Below, piece by piece: positions 11,613 to 23,139 of a stretch of DNA of 64,000 bases. This DNA comes from Tubulanus polymorphus (taxonomy: Eukaryota; Nemertea; Palaeonemertea; Tubulaniformes; Tubulanidae). The translations under genes and the position numbers were made by a program. The stretch spans positions 11,216,275 to 11,280,274 of the forward strand of contig NC_134032.1 of NCBI RefSeq assembly GCF_964204645.1, read 5' to 3'. The notes beneath the pieces were generated by a model that worked only from the letters and a program-made list of their open reading frames with translations, was not told the origin of the DNA and ran no database searches. Every line of letters begins with the position of its first letter. The stretch's first letter is position 1.

Positions 11613-14600
11613 ATGCGGACTAAGATTTCAATCATTTTGCTCATACGGTCATGTGTATGTTGTTCAGTATGGATCGACTGTTTTTTTGCGTCGCTGATCG
11701 TCTGGCGAGTTAACATCGCGCACGCTGATCTGTCTGACTCCTTGACTATCAGTTCGTCTTGTAATGACACGTTGTACCCGGTCGATTCCTCGTCCGGTTA
11801 CATAGTTTCACCGAATTATCCGGCACTAACGCGCGGTGTTGAATGTCGTTGGTTCATCAATAGCTCATCACCCGGAGGGACTGTCAACATCAAACTACAT
11901 GTATACCACGACATTGAGCCGTCAATATTCTGCGATGACAACTACCTTCTCGTCGTTGAGTCCGGCAAAAGATTCTGCAGTGATGGAGAACAAGAAATAT
12001 TTCGTAACGATTCGATCTCGTTGATGTTTATGAGTAACGTCGATGGTGCGCGAGGTAGTCGGGTTTTTATCGTGTATCGTTATGAACGAAGCCATTTGAA
12101 TTTAAGACACGACTGTGCAAGAAGCTATTTTCTTGAATTGAGCAGCATGAAAACAGCGAAGGGGTACAAATATGCAATAACCAGATTGCAATGTCAACTC
12201 TATTTAGAATGGGTCGGACTTACGGATGATTACGCTCTGAACCTGACGTTCGTGGGAGTAAGTTTAAAGTTAACCCATATTTTCGAATCGGTTTCGGTTA
12301 AGATTCGTGACGGCTGGAACACCAGCAGTGAACCCTTCGCCAACATACACGAACAAACTGGCCTACCGTCGGTGACATTTTATACAAAATCCAACAAGGC
12401 AACCATCACAGGTTTAGCGCATCGTTTCATATTTCGTACACAATTATTAGTGCAAGTTTACAAAATATCCGATTGGAACGTCACTAATCCGTTAATTCAG
12501 ATACTTGATAAAGAGTCAGGAGTGCTCGTCCCCGGAGGCTCGAATTTACACGTAATAACTCGATCGAAACATTTACACTGCTGGTGTATAACAGTGCAGG
12601 TGTTGCAGTACGTCACGTTCAACTGGACAAGTGTTCTCGTCACTTCAAGTGACGTGATCGGTGTCTATAAACTGGAAGGGTTACGAATTGTGGGAACTGA
12701 TATTTTACTCGGTTTTAACTATCTCGAATCGCTTAGCGTAACGTCAGACAGCTTTCTCGTCATACTGTGCGTTTTGATAAAGGATGAACTTGCGATCAAG
12801 TCTCGGATAGAAATATATTTCAAAATGGAATCGTCTTTGATGGCGAATTTAAATTTTTTTTCGATGTCAGTAAGTACATTAATATATTCGGATGTAGGGA
12901 AAAAATTTCGAAATCTTATAAAACATGCACATATCAATTTCTAACGAATTTGTATTTTTCTCCACAGCCTGTGACGCAATTTCCACTTTTCATAACGTTC
13001 GGCAGGAGAAAAAATCCGACAATAACGTATCGCGTGTATAGAATAATGTTCACATTGAAAGTCGATATTAACGATAATGATTTACGCATGTTAGTTTTAT
13101 CGGAGAATTGCGAGCAAGCCGGATTTTACATTTTTGATGGTGGCAATTTGACGGCTAGTCGCTACGGACCGTATTGTCCGGGTTCAATTAGGTATGACCA
13201 TAACATCGTTAGTCTCATTTCATCAGGTGGTCCGATTACATTGGTTGTATACGCTTTCAAATGGGTCGGACAGTTATTGCAAAATAAAAATTACGAGTCT
13301 ATCCAATTTCGACCAACAGACTGTACGGGGTACACGCTACTGGAAGGAGAACGTCAGATCAATACGACATCGCACTGCGTAGTAATTACACCTAAAAATC
13401 GTCGCCTGCCCTTTAAGAACATCCGTATTCTATCAGAACACGAATACCAAATTGACAGATGTTTTCCTCGAAATGAGCGATCGCCGTGTAGCAGATTTAT
13501 AGTTTTAAATAATCAGTTTCTCAATAGTGGTCTTGTATTGATGAATGTGACTTTAAAAGGTGACAACAGGTTCCGGAAGTATCCACTCATCGTTAAACTA
13601 CGCCGTAAATGCCTAGGTCTGAAGAGAGTAGAGGCCCTCGGTATTGGAACAAAATTTTTCCAGTCCAATAATGAATGTGGACTCGTGCAGTCACCGAACT
13701 ATCCGGGAGTTGCGGGCATCTTTGTGCGATCTCAAATCTATAGCTTTCAAGCTGTAGCGTTAGGAAATGCCAAGAAATACACGTATTACAGGTTTGTGAT
13801 CAAATATATAGAAAAGACAATGTGCTCAAAAAGATTTCCAACAGATAAAGATCCGATCACCTACAGTCAAACGATTGGTTACTTACACCGACAACAACTT
13901 GATCAGAGGATCTGTATCACTTATTATCCAATACTCGGTAGCATAATTCACAGTCTAGACGATGGCAATGTCCTTTTCGTTGTAAGAAACCATATCCCAA
14001 CATTCCAAATACAATATACTTTAGAAGAAGCATCACAGATCAAAGGTAATCGTTGTAAATCGGGATTTTTTTATACTGGATTTTCTTGCGTCACATACAT
14101 CAAATCTGAACGTCTGAATTGGGAGAATGCCGAATTGTACTGTCGACGAACGTATGCGGGACATCTTCTCAGTATCAACTCGGAACAGGAAATGATTGCT
14201 GTAAAAAGATTATTTGCTACGAACCTTCTGCAAGCTGCGTATTCACAGAAAGCGCTCATAATAATGATTGGATTGAAACTGCAGGTAAATTTGATTTTGC
14301 AATTCTTTTGTATTCCGTGTGAAGACTCAAGCACTCAGCATTGTGTACACATGTTTCATTAACTTGCAGGCCCAAAACGAAGAGTAAATAGGCAAAAAGT
14401 ACCCGTCCCTAATATACAATTCTAAAATGTATGTAATCAAGGGAAATGCCCCTTTACATCCATTCCAAATTAATGCATAGAAAACCCTAATTGTTTATCT
14501 TTTTTCAAAACAGTCAGATACTTCTGGTTATTACGCGTGGACTGATGGCAAACCATTGAGCTACACAGAGTGGTATAGACCTACGAATAACGAAACGATA

Positions 14601-17600
14601 CCAGATGTTATCCAAGGATTGATACCCCTTCGTAGGAAACAACCGATCAATGACGCCAATATGCCGTGTACGGCGATGATTCTGAATAATCCACGAGGAT
14701 CTGCAAACTGGGTTCGATTCCCATGTAAAATCGAGGAGGTTCACACGACTTTCGTTTGCGAATCGGACTACGATGATAAAAAGCAAGTGGACAATGTAAC
14801 TATCTCTAGTAATAAAACAAAGGTAACCGTTAAAACAAATATAATGCCAGACGCCATCTTTTTAAACTCAACGTGCACCCGGGATTGGCTAGGTTTAGCC
14901 GGGAGGTGTTACCAGATACTAACAGAATGGAACAAACATCGAGGTTTGGATATCAAAACAGCGACAAAGATGTGTCACGCTATTGGCGGTGAAATAGCTA
15001 CGATCACTTCTTTGGTGGAAAATATTGTGAATGATTTGATCACTAGGTTTAGCTATCAATACCAATATGGCGCTCTAATAGTACTGGATGGAAGAAACAG
15101 ATTTAGAGAGATACGGCCATCACTCACAAGGGATGAAATCACGTACATTCATTCATTGGTTTGGTCTATTCGAACGATTGACAGCGAAGCAGAAATAGGT
15201 GTTGTGCATTCTGTTTTGTGTTCCTATAATGTAACTGATGAAGACTTAACTTCTATAAAAGGTTGCAAATTGTGGCAGTTTCAATGTAGCGACGGAAGAT
15301 GTATCAGCAACCATCGTGTGTGTGACACTATACGCGACTGTCAACACGATGAAGATGAATTAAATTGCACGGATTTACATTTGTTCAGTCAGTTCAGTTG
15401 TAACGATGGATGGGTCGTATCAATAAGCGGATTTTGTAACTTCGTAAATGACTGTTTGGATGGTTCTGATGAGATCACATGTTTCCACAATTCGTGTCTC
15501 AATGACCAATACCGATGCTATAATGGTCAATGTGTCGATGTGTCATACAGATGTGACGGAGACACCAATTGTCAAGACGGCTCCGATGAAATGGGATGCG
15601 CTGTTGAACTATGTCAGGGGTTCAGGTGCAACAACAGAGAATGTATCAGCTCCAAGTTTTATCAGGATGGCGTCGTTGATTGCAGCGGAAGCCTCGAAGA
15701 AGATGAATCGGTACAAACTACTAATGTTACAGTTACGCCTATAGTTCAGTGCAATAATGAGAATCACTGTAAGACTAATTTCACAAACCTGTGCGCGGAA
15801 CCTGATGAACAAAGATGTTCTTTTAATTCCCTGCATTGCTATTCTAGACGTCACAGATGTATTTTAGAAAGGTTGACAAATGGTTATCCAGCTTGTAGAA
15901 ATTTGGAGCACTTATTGAGATGTGAAGAATTTGAATGTCCAGCTGGTACTGTAAAATGTACAGCATCGTATTGTATACCTGTCAGACAGGTGTGCGATGG
16001 TCGATCTGATTGTCCCAATTCAGAAGATGAGCAAAACTGCGAGACATTGTCATGTACAGGAATGTTTAAGTGTGGTCACGAAAATCGATGTATTCCACAA
16101 TCCGAAGTTTGTGATGGAATTGTACATTGTGAAATTACTACTGACGACGAGGCTTTCTGTAACGTTACGTGTCCTAACCGTTGTAAATGTCAAGGACATT
16201 CTGTCGACTGTAGAAATGTTGGTCTCACTGATATCAATGACCGTATCACTATATCAACTCGACTTTTAATGCTGTCAAATAACAGAGTTATTTTCAATGT
16301 GTCGACGTTTTCTTCCTTTGTTTATCTTCGTATGCTCAACATTTCCTTCAATAGATTATCCTACGTTTTGCCCAATTCGTTCTCCAACCTGCGTAACCTA
16401 CATACGTTAGACCTTACATACAATAATATAACATCCATACCCACGAATACATTCTTCGGTTTGAATAGTTTAAAGAAACTGCTCATTAGAGGAAATCCGA
16501 TTCAATATTTAGAAGAAGGTAGTTTTTATGATGTAAAGTCACTTTTAACGTTTGATCTGCATGGATTGAGCATTTCGGTACTTGGCGCAAATGTATTCAA
16601 AGGCCTATCCTCACTAATTTCATTGAATATCAGCAGCAATAGAATCAACGTCATTTCTAAATATGCTTTCTCCAGTTTAAACGAACTCGAGCATCTTGAT
16701 TTGGCCAATAATTCAAAGTATATTTCAACTGATAAATCAATTTTCCACAACCTGACATCATTAGTCTTCCTTAAATCTGACGCTTACAAATTTTGCTGCA
16801 TGGCTCCGAATGTCGACCGCTGCCTTCCCGAAGCTGATCAATTTTCCTCTTGTTCTGACCTAATGGGTAACTCAGTCCTCAGAGCAATCATCTGGGTCAT
16901 CGCTGCGTTCAGTTTCTTCGCTAACAGCATTGTCATTTTACTTCGCTTTCAACTATCATCATCCGAAACGCGCAGCAGATCTTCTGACATCCTCGTCATG
17001 AATCTTGCAGCTTGTGATTTTCTAATGTCAATTTATTTGTTTTTGATCGCGGGAGCCGATAAAGTTTATGAAGGCGTTTATTTCCTACATTCTGAAGTTT
17101 GGACAAGTAGTTCGTTGTGTCGTGTTGCTGGTATTTTAGTAACTGTTTCTTGTGAAGGCTCTTTGACATTCCTGCTCGTTCTTACACGTCAGCGATACTC
17201 GAATGTAATTGATATATTTTCCGACGGTTTTTTCGCATCCCCAAAACACGTCAGCCGTATTTGTTGTTTTTGCTGGCTTATTTTAAGTTTAATTTCTCTT
17301 TTACCGCTTTCACAATTGCCGTACTTCGGTCAAAATTTCTATGGCACTACCGGAGTTTGTTTACCAATGAATTTTCTGACAAATGACGTTCACGCCTGGC
17401 AATATTCTCTGGGTATTTTTGCTGTGTCAAACTCGGTCATACTTGCTACGATAATGATGACTTACGCACAGATGTACAGACTCGTTTCTGGGAGCAGGTC
17501 CAGCTCGGGAAGAATTAATCCTACCGAACTAGTTTTTGCGCGCAGGAGTTTGGTGATAAATCTTTCTAATTTATTTTGCTGGCTGCCAATTATTACCGTT

Positions 17601-17759
17601 CAGTTTTGCGCGGTGTTTCGAGTAGAAATACCGAATCAGGTGGCGGCTTGGTTGGCGGTTCTTTTCTTGCCCATCAACTCGTCCCTCAATCCCATTCTTT
17701 ACACTATACTGACTATTGATTTGAAGTCCATACAAGCAAAATATAAACGTCATCAGTAA
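11613..17759 (+). CDS. Giant mosaic receptor: CUB, C-type lectin, LDLa, LRR, seven-helix GPCR (GRL101/LGR type)
   Basis: There are three exons: 11613-12869, 12968-14284 and 14514-17759, all phase 0, giving 1939 residues. A signal-like hydrophobic start (residues 5-38) precedes a CUB domain (about 50-155) with GYIVSPNYP. A second CUB-like block starts near 655 (GLVQSPNYPG). A C-type lectin domain spans about 782-943 and is split by intron 2; a weaker lectin-like block follows (977-1097). LDL-receptor class A repeats run from about 1110 to 1408, five clear and one poor, with CDGxxxCxxxSDE-type acidic ends. A cysteine cap and leucine-rich repeats (about 1411-1618) lead to an LGR-like hinge and seven helices (about 1647-1937). 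Helix 7 has NPILY. The E/DRY position reads RQRY. The architecture resembles Lymnaea GRL101 and relaxin-receptor-type LGRs, with extra N-terminal modules. The ligand is unknown. The short cytoplasmic tail ends at 17759. Confidence 0.92.
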
Positions 17760-19640
17760 ATTACCAAAATATGGCCTAGGCGGTTCGACGCTCGCAAACC
17801 CGCCTAGATCCGACTATGTAAGTAAAAACCTCTTGTTCTGTGTATTTTTTTGTAGGGCCCAGATGCACAGTATTGTCATAAGAACAAATGTGTTCTTAAA
17901 TTTCAAGACTGGTCATAAGTTGTTATTTGCTTAGACTGGTCTCATGTTGTTGGATTCGGTATAAAACTAAAATGAGCTCAGACAAGTTTTAAGTTGTTAG
18001 ATGGCAGAAGACCAAAATAACTTCAGACGGATATAAGTTTCTAAATTGGCTGAAGTCACTTACACTGGTCTTTACATGCTTAAATGCGGTGTTGTCATAT
18101 CGCGGAATGACGGAATCGCGGAATTTTTTGTAACACGGAATTTCTTCACTTTCACTATAAATAGAAACTGGGTTTTCCCGCAGGGATACCCTTTGTCGAA
18201 AAAGGTAACGGACAAAAGGTAACGGACCAATCGATGCGTTGAGTTAGCTCCGTCTAGTACCGATAATACATTTTTTAAACAGAGAAGCAACTACATAACA
18301 GCTTTCTCTTCAAAAATAACGCAGTTAAAAAGATTTACCATTTTATACATAATCTTTAATATCAATCAACTTTTATTATGCTCTGCTAGATACATCAAAC
18401 TCGCATTTATCACAATTTACATACACAAGACGCCTTAAAAATCCAAAGCCAGAATATGCATAATGTGTATCTTTTTTTGTCTGACACCGTTTATTTTGGG
18501 ATATTTCTCTTGGCCGTTTAAAAACATACTTCATCAGTCTGGTCTTAATATGACCAGTGAAACAGTGCGGTCTGGATAAACCATCGTTTTTATATCCATT
18601 TTACAACGCATCATTTATTAACTTACATGATAATTCCTCGAATACAAAGCTAAGTTTGCAGAATTTCGATTTTTGATGAGAGATTGATTATTTGTGAGAG
18701 TGAATTTGTTGTTTTATGTCCAGTTTTAATCTAATTATGTTGGAGATGTGTTACCGGGTATGCAGTTTTTTTGTATAAACAAAATATCTTAAATCTCTCT
18801 TACATTGTAATTAGAATAGTTGATATGTGATTGAATGCTTCATAATTCATGAAATAGCCAAGTGTCACTTATGCCCGGTGACATCATGAATTGTCAAATT
18901 AATGGTGTTAGACATTCAGACTAGTCCCCATTGTCGGTGTTTTATGGATCAAAGTTTACAATTCTTTGTGTAATTTTGTTATTTTCCTTTTGATTCAAAT
19001 TGTATGAATCAGTTGCAGTGGAATTTTTTTTGGTGAATTGAAATACCTTGAAATACCTTGCATGATGTAGTAGCATATGTGATATTAAAAGCTAGTAATC
19101 TTATATTTTGGATAATCTAAGTCATTAAAAGGCTAATGATGATATCTTGTTTTTTCCTGATCGGCCGGGTCATTTCAATTTGTAATAAGTTCATTTCTAT
19201 CTGCCGGGTCTCTCATAGTTTGCTTGATCATGATTTTTAAAAAAAGTCACGTATGGCCTAAGGTAGATCAGCGACCGGCCGGGTCAACTTTTAAGAGTAA
19301 AAATATAAATCACATTGATTACTTAAAATCTTACGCTTTCCAGAGTATTTGGCCAGGTTTATCTCAGGTTTTAGTGCGGGGAGCCATGGACTCTTACAGT
19401 TTAAGAGTCCATGGTTGGGCCATAGACGTTTTTGTTTTATAGTCTATGGTTGGACCATGAGCGTATAAACTCTCGTTTAAGGTTTATATATCCATGATTG
19501 GATTGTTTTTGAAATCAGTCCACGTGTTTGAGGAACTTAGGTTATAATTCCTCAAGCACAAACCTGGCGTTTTGTATAATTGTTGTATGTGAGTAAATAT
19601 AATTGTCTGAAACTCTTTTTGTTAAGTTAATTAGCTACTC
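17760..19640. other. Receptor 3' flank with dispersed repeats
   Basis: This probably includes the receptor's 3' UTR. Positions 17880-18065 belong to a dispersed family with AGACTGGTCTTAAGTTGTTA, also seen at 31850-32200, 45370-45500, 47600-47700 and 49970-50130. Positions 19150-19330 are a copy of another family (see 46850-47040). Around 19380-19490, CCATGGTTGGGCCATAGAC-like phrases repeat in both orientations. No gene was recognised. Confidence 0.5.
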
Positions 19641-19689
19641 TGAACCTAATTCGTTCACCGGTCAGTGGTTTTGATGCTATGTTCTGCCG

Positions 19690-19850
19690 ATTCTTAAGAT
19701 TGACTATGCTCGGATTTTGCACTGAACTGATTCTGGCAGTAGACTCTCCGTGGTTGCCAGAGACGATTCACGTCAGTGTATGAAAAATCCGCTAATGTTG
19801 AGCATAGCGCAATATCAGCACCGGACGGTGTAATGGGCAGCACATCGCTT
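19690..19850. mobile_element. Fold-back element, copy 1
   Basis: This copy shares CTGGCAGTAGACTCTCC and GTATGAAAAATCCGCTAATG with the better copy at 20590-20735. It has inverted arms around a short loop. It directly abuts B-box array II on its right. Confidence 0.7.
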
Positions 19851-19869
19851 AGAATTTTCTCAGTATTAT

Positions 19870-20335
19870 TAATTACTGTGTTCGAACCCAGGACATCCCT
19901 GTACATCCTTAATTCAGCATCAGGGCCACTCTGAATCAAGTCAGTAAAAAAATACCTGGTTCGAACCCGGGACACCCCTGTACATCCTCTTTTTATCATC
20001 AGGACCACTCCGAGTCAGTATCAGTAATTACTGGGTTCGAACTCTGGGCACCCCTTTACATCCTCCATTCAGCATCAGGACCACTCTGAGTCAGCATCAG
20101 TAATTACTGGGTTCGAACCCGGGACACCCCTGTTTATCCTCCATTCACCATCAGGACCACTCTGAATCAGTGTCAGTAATTACTGGAATCGAACCCAGGA
20201 CACCCCTGTACATCCTTATACTACAGTGATTACTGGGTTCGAACCCGGGACAGCCCTGTACATCTTGTATTCTGCGTCAGGACCACTCTGAATCAGTATC
20301 AGTAATTACTTTCACCAAGAACCTTAGTGTCTGTT
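19870..20335. repeat. B-box minisatellite array II
   Basis: About six units of roughly 75-80 bp have the same core as array I (GGGTTCGAACCCGGGACACC), near 19879, 19962, 20036, 20111, 20186 and 20237. The array ends at CTTTCACCAAGAACCTTAGT (20310), a phrase that recurs at 37110. Confidence 0.88.
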
Positions 20336-20589
20336 GTACCACAGGTGGGTACACTAGGATTGTAGAGCGACAGATTAACTGCGGATTACTACGAATACAC
20401 TGATTTAGTAAATACGAATACGAATACGAATATTTATTACACTCCAACCATTCCCGTGGCTATTGAGGAGAAAACAGTATTTACAATTATATACAAAAAC
20501 ACTAGATAAAAGCACTTTGAAACATAACAAACGTTACAACATACTATTTACACACTACCGCCGGAGGGATCGATATAGTAAAATATGCT

Positions 20590-20735
20590 GTACGGTGCTG
20601 CCGCTATGATCGACAGCGGATTTTGCATAAACTAACACGAACTGACTCTGGCAGTAGACTCTCCTTGGTTGCCAGAGTCGATTCATGTTAGTGTATGAAA
20701 AATCCGCTAATGTTGAGCATAGCGGCAGCACCAGA
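20590..20735. mobile_element. Fold-back (long hairpin) element, copy 2
   Basis: The arms pair across most of the element. TACGGTGCTGCCGCTATGAT pairs with the complement of ATAGCGGCAGCACCAGACGG, and GACTCTGGCA pairs with TGCCAGAGTC around the loop GTAGACTCTCCTTGGT. It has no ORF. Its right side is followed by B-box units (20784, 20853), as copy 1 is. Confidence 0.85.
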
Positions 20736-20774
20736 CGGTGTAGTGTGGCATCACGTCTATTTCATGAGTGTGCC

Positions 20775-20935
20775 AGTGGGTGCGAACCCGGGACACCCCT
20801 GTACATCCTCTATTCGGAATTAGGACAACTCTGCATCAGTGTCAGCAATTACTGGGTTCGAACCCGGGAGACCCCCTGTACATCCTCTATTCGGAATTAG
20901 GACCAATCTGCATCAGTGTCAGTAATTACGCAGAG
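20775..20935. repeat. B-box minisatellite, short array
   Basis: Two units with GCGAACCCGGGACACCCCTG and GGGTTCGAACCCGGGAGACC are followed by TACATCCTCTATTCGGAATT. They have the same core as array I. Confidence 0.85.
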
Positions 20936-22700
20936 CTTTTACGTTGCGGAGGAAACCCTGGCAAGCGAGTATACCCTTGGCGGTTGCGATTGAGTCGAAC
21001 TCAGACGACTAAGAATAAGTAAAATTGACAACACCTTGTGAGTAAACATTGATTTGTAAAATCGCTTAAATTTCGCAGTAATACAACAGGTATTTCAGGG
21101 AAGATCAATTTTGCAATTTTGAGTAGCATCTGAATTCGTTTTGCGTCGGAAAACAGCTAAAATTTATACTGACAGCTAGCTATTGATCGTCAATCAAATT
21201 GAAATTTATTGAGAAAACTTTTAACTGCAGTTGTCCCTAGTCTAGTACCTAGCCGTCGTTCTACAAACAAGTTGTAGGGAACCGGTAACAACGACTGGTA
21301 TTCAGACTACAGTTGTCCCATGCCGTATGGTTAAATTAGGGATAACTTGTTATTTCCTGGTAGGTTCGGACAACTATTCATCAGCCACCACCACAAGGAC
21401 GCTAACCACAATTGGTTAACTTACTTACAGTCAACCAGGGGCATGTTGCATGTTGTGACCATGTCGACCAATAAAAAGGGCATATATTCTTAATTTAGGG
21501 CAGAAAGGCATATCTGCAGCAAAATTTTTGAAACTTTACTGTCATTTTAGAGCTTTCTGAGCATCTCTGAGAGGCATTTAGTCAAGAACATAGGTCATAT
21601 ATTTAGGAAAATTATCTATTGTGTATCTTGGGTGGTTACAGCGGCAAATTTTGATACAAAGAAAAAATAAAAAGGCACTTTAAAATTCCGATCGTGTCGG
21701 GCAACACGGTCTAAATCCGCCCCTGGTCAACGTATTGTTATTGAATCCAGTCGCTCTGCTTTTTTAGACAGGCCACGGGGGATATTTTGCCAATGGCTCA
21801 TTCTGATCGGCTAGTTCACACCACGCATGCACACTGACATGCCAAAATTCAGAGAAAGTGTGGAGAGCAACAGCTACTACAGGAGAGTAATTCCTGAAAT
21901 TTTGAAATCTGCGTTGACACGACTACAAGCTTTATGGACCCTGTTGTTAGAGCTTGATAAATCATGCGATGAGCCGTTCCAATGTCCATGATGGATCGCA
22001 ATTCACTAAAAAAAGAACTCGTTTTTTCACTCCGAAAGTGCTTACTTTTGCTTTAGCCTTACCGCACCGAACCATGTATAATGATAATGAAAATAATATT
22101 TATTTCATCATCAATTAAACCGAATGCAAAATTACAAATAACGTAAATGACCGGAATTAGTGGATTGATGTTAGGGGCCTGAACAAAGCCAATCAGACGT
22201 TCAAGCCCCTTGAAAAAAGGTTTAATGATCATATATAGTAGTTAACCTCTTCACTACCGCAGATAATGTAACGTACCTCATCAGGACTCGAACCCAATGA
22301 CATCATTCAATTGACCTCAATTCGGTATTAGAGGCTTTTAGAGGTACTGATCCTCCATCTATGAATAAAATTGGAACTAAATTGAAGCGGACCGTTATAT
22401 AGTACACATAGCTACATGCCAGCGGCGTAGTGACTCGCAACACCAGCAATTGTAGTAAAAACATATATTTGCGATGTAAGAATACGTCACTAATGGTTAT
22501 TATTATTAAGAAATCTTCGTAATCGGACGCCGAATGAGCGATAAACCATTAGTTCCCCCTTTTTTTGTACAGCCACTAGTCTTCTTCTTCTTGTTCCTTT
22601 TACTTTTAGCATCAACTTCTTCTTCTGTTTACTGTCAGCATCAACTTGTTGATGAATATTACAGTTTTCGGGTGTGCGCAGAGAAATAAATATAAGTATA
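20936..22700. other. Intergenic, dispersed repeats only
   Basis: Positions 21768-21910 repeat the non-tRNA part of the SINE-like element at 3405-3535 (GGATATTTTGCCAATGGC and CTGATCGGCTAGTTCAC). Positions 22080-22230 have an AT-rich LINE-tail-like look (ATAATATTTATTTCATCATC). No gene was recognised. Confidence 0.45.
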
Positions 22701-22719
22701 AGGGAGAAATTCAAAGGAT

Positions 22720-22925
22720 ATTGTTTTTGTTTTTTTTGTTTGTTCTAATTAAAATAGCCATGAATATACTATTGGCTATGGAGAGCAGCCTTGAAGCTTG
22801 CAAGGCTGCCGACTGACACCAGGTCTGCAGGGAGTTTATTCCACTCTCGGATAGTGCGAGGGAAGAACGACTGCTTCCTGGTTTCTGTACGCTGGTACTT
22901 GTCTTGGGGATGTTCTTTCAATTAT
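22720..22925 (-). mobile_element. LINE 3' end fragment (reverse transcriptase C-terminus)
   Basis: On the minus strand the frame reads ETRKQSFFPRTIREWNKLP, then ADLVSVGSLASFKAALHSQ and a stop at 22769-22771. This is the usual C-terminal end of non-LTR retrotransposon polymerases (an SFFPRTI-WN-LP segment followed by a short FK-L helix). Only the last 45 or so codons plus a short 3' tail are left. It is a 5'-truncated dead copy. Confidence 0.8.
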
Positions 22926-23139
22926 GTAGAACAAGTGTTCATTAAATCTTTATAAAGATCTTCACATATATTGATAAATAGATATATTATAGGTTAATAG
23001 AAGATAATAATAGTAATAGTAATAATAATGAGAATACGTATGAGAAAACCCTAATCGTCTCTTTGTTGTATGTCGTTGTAGTTTTTCGCCCACCACCTGG
23101 CTGTTGTTGCTGCTGCTGCTGTAGATATCTCGGATCGCG

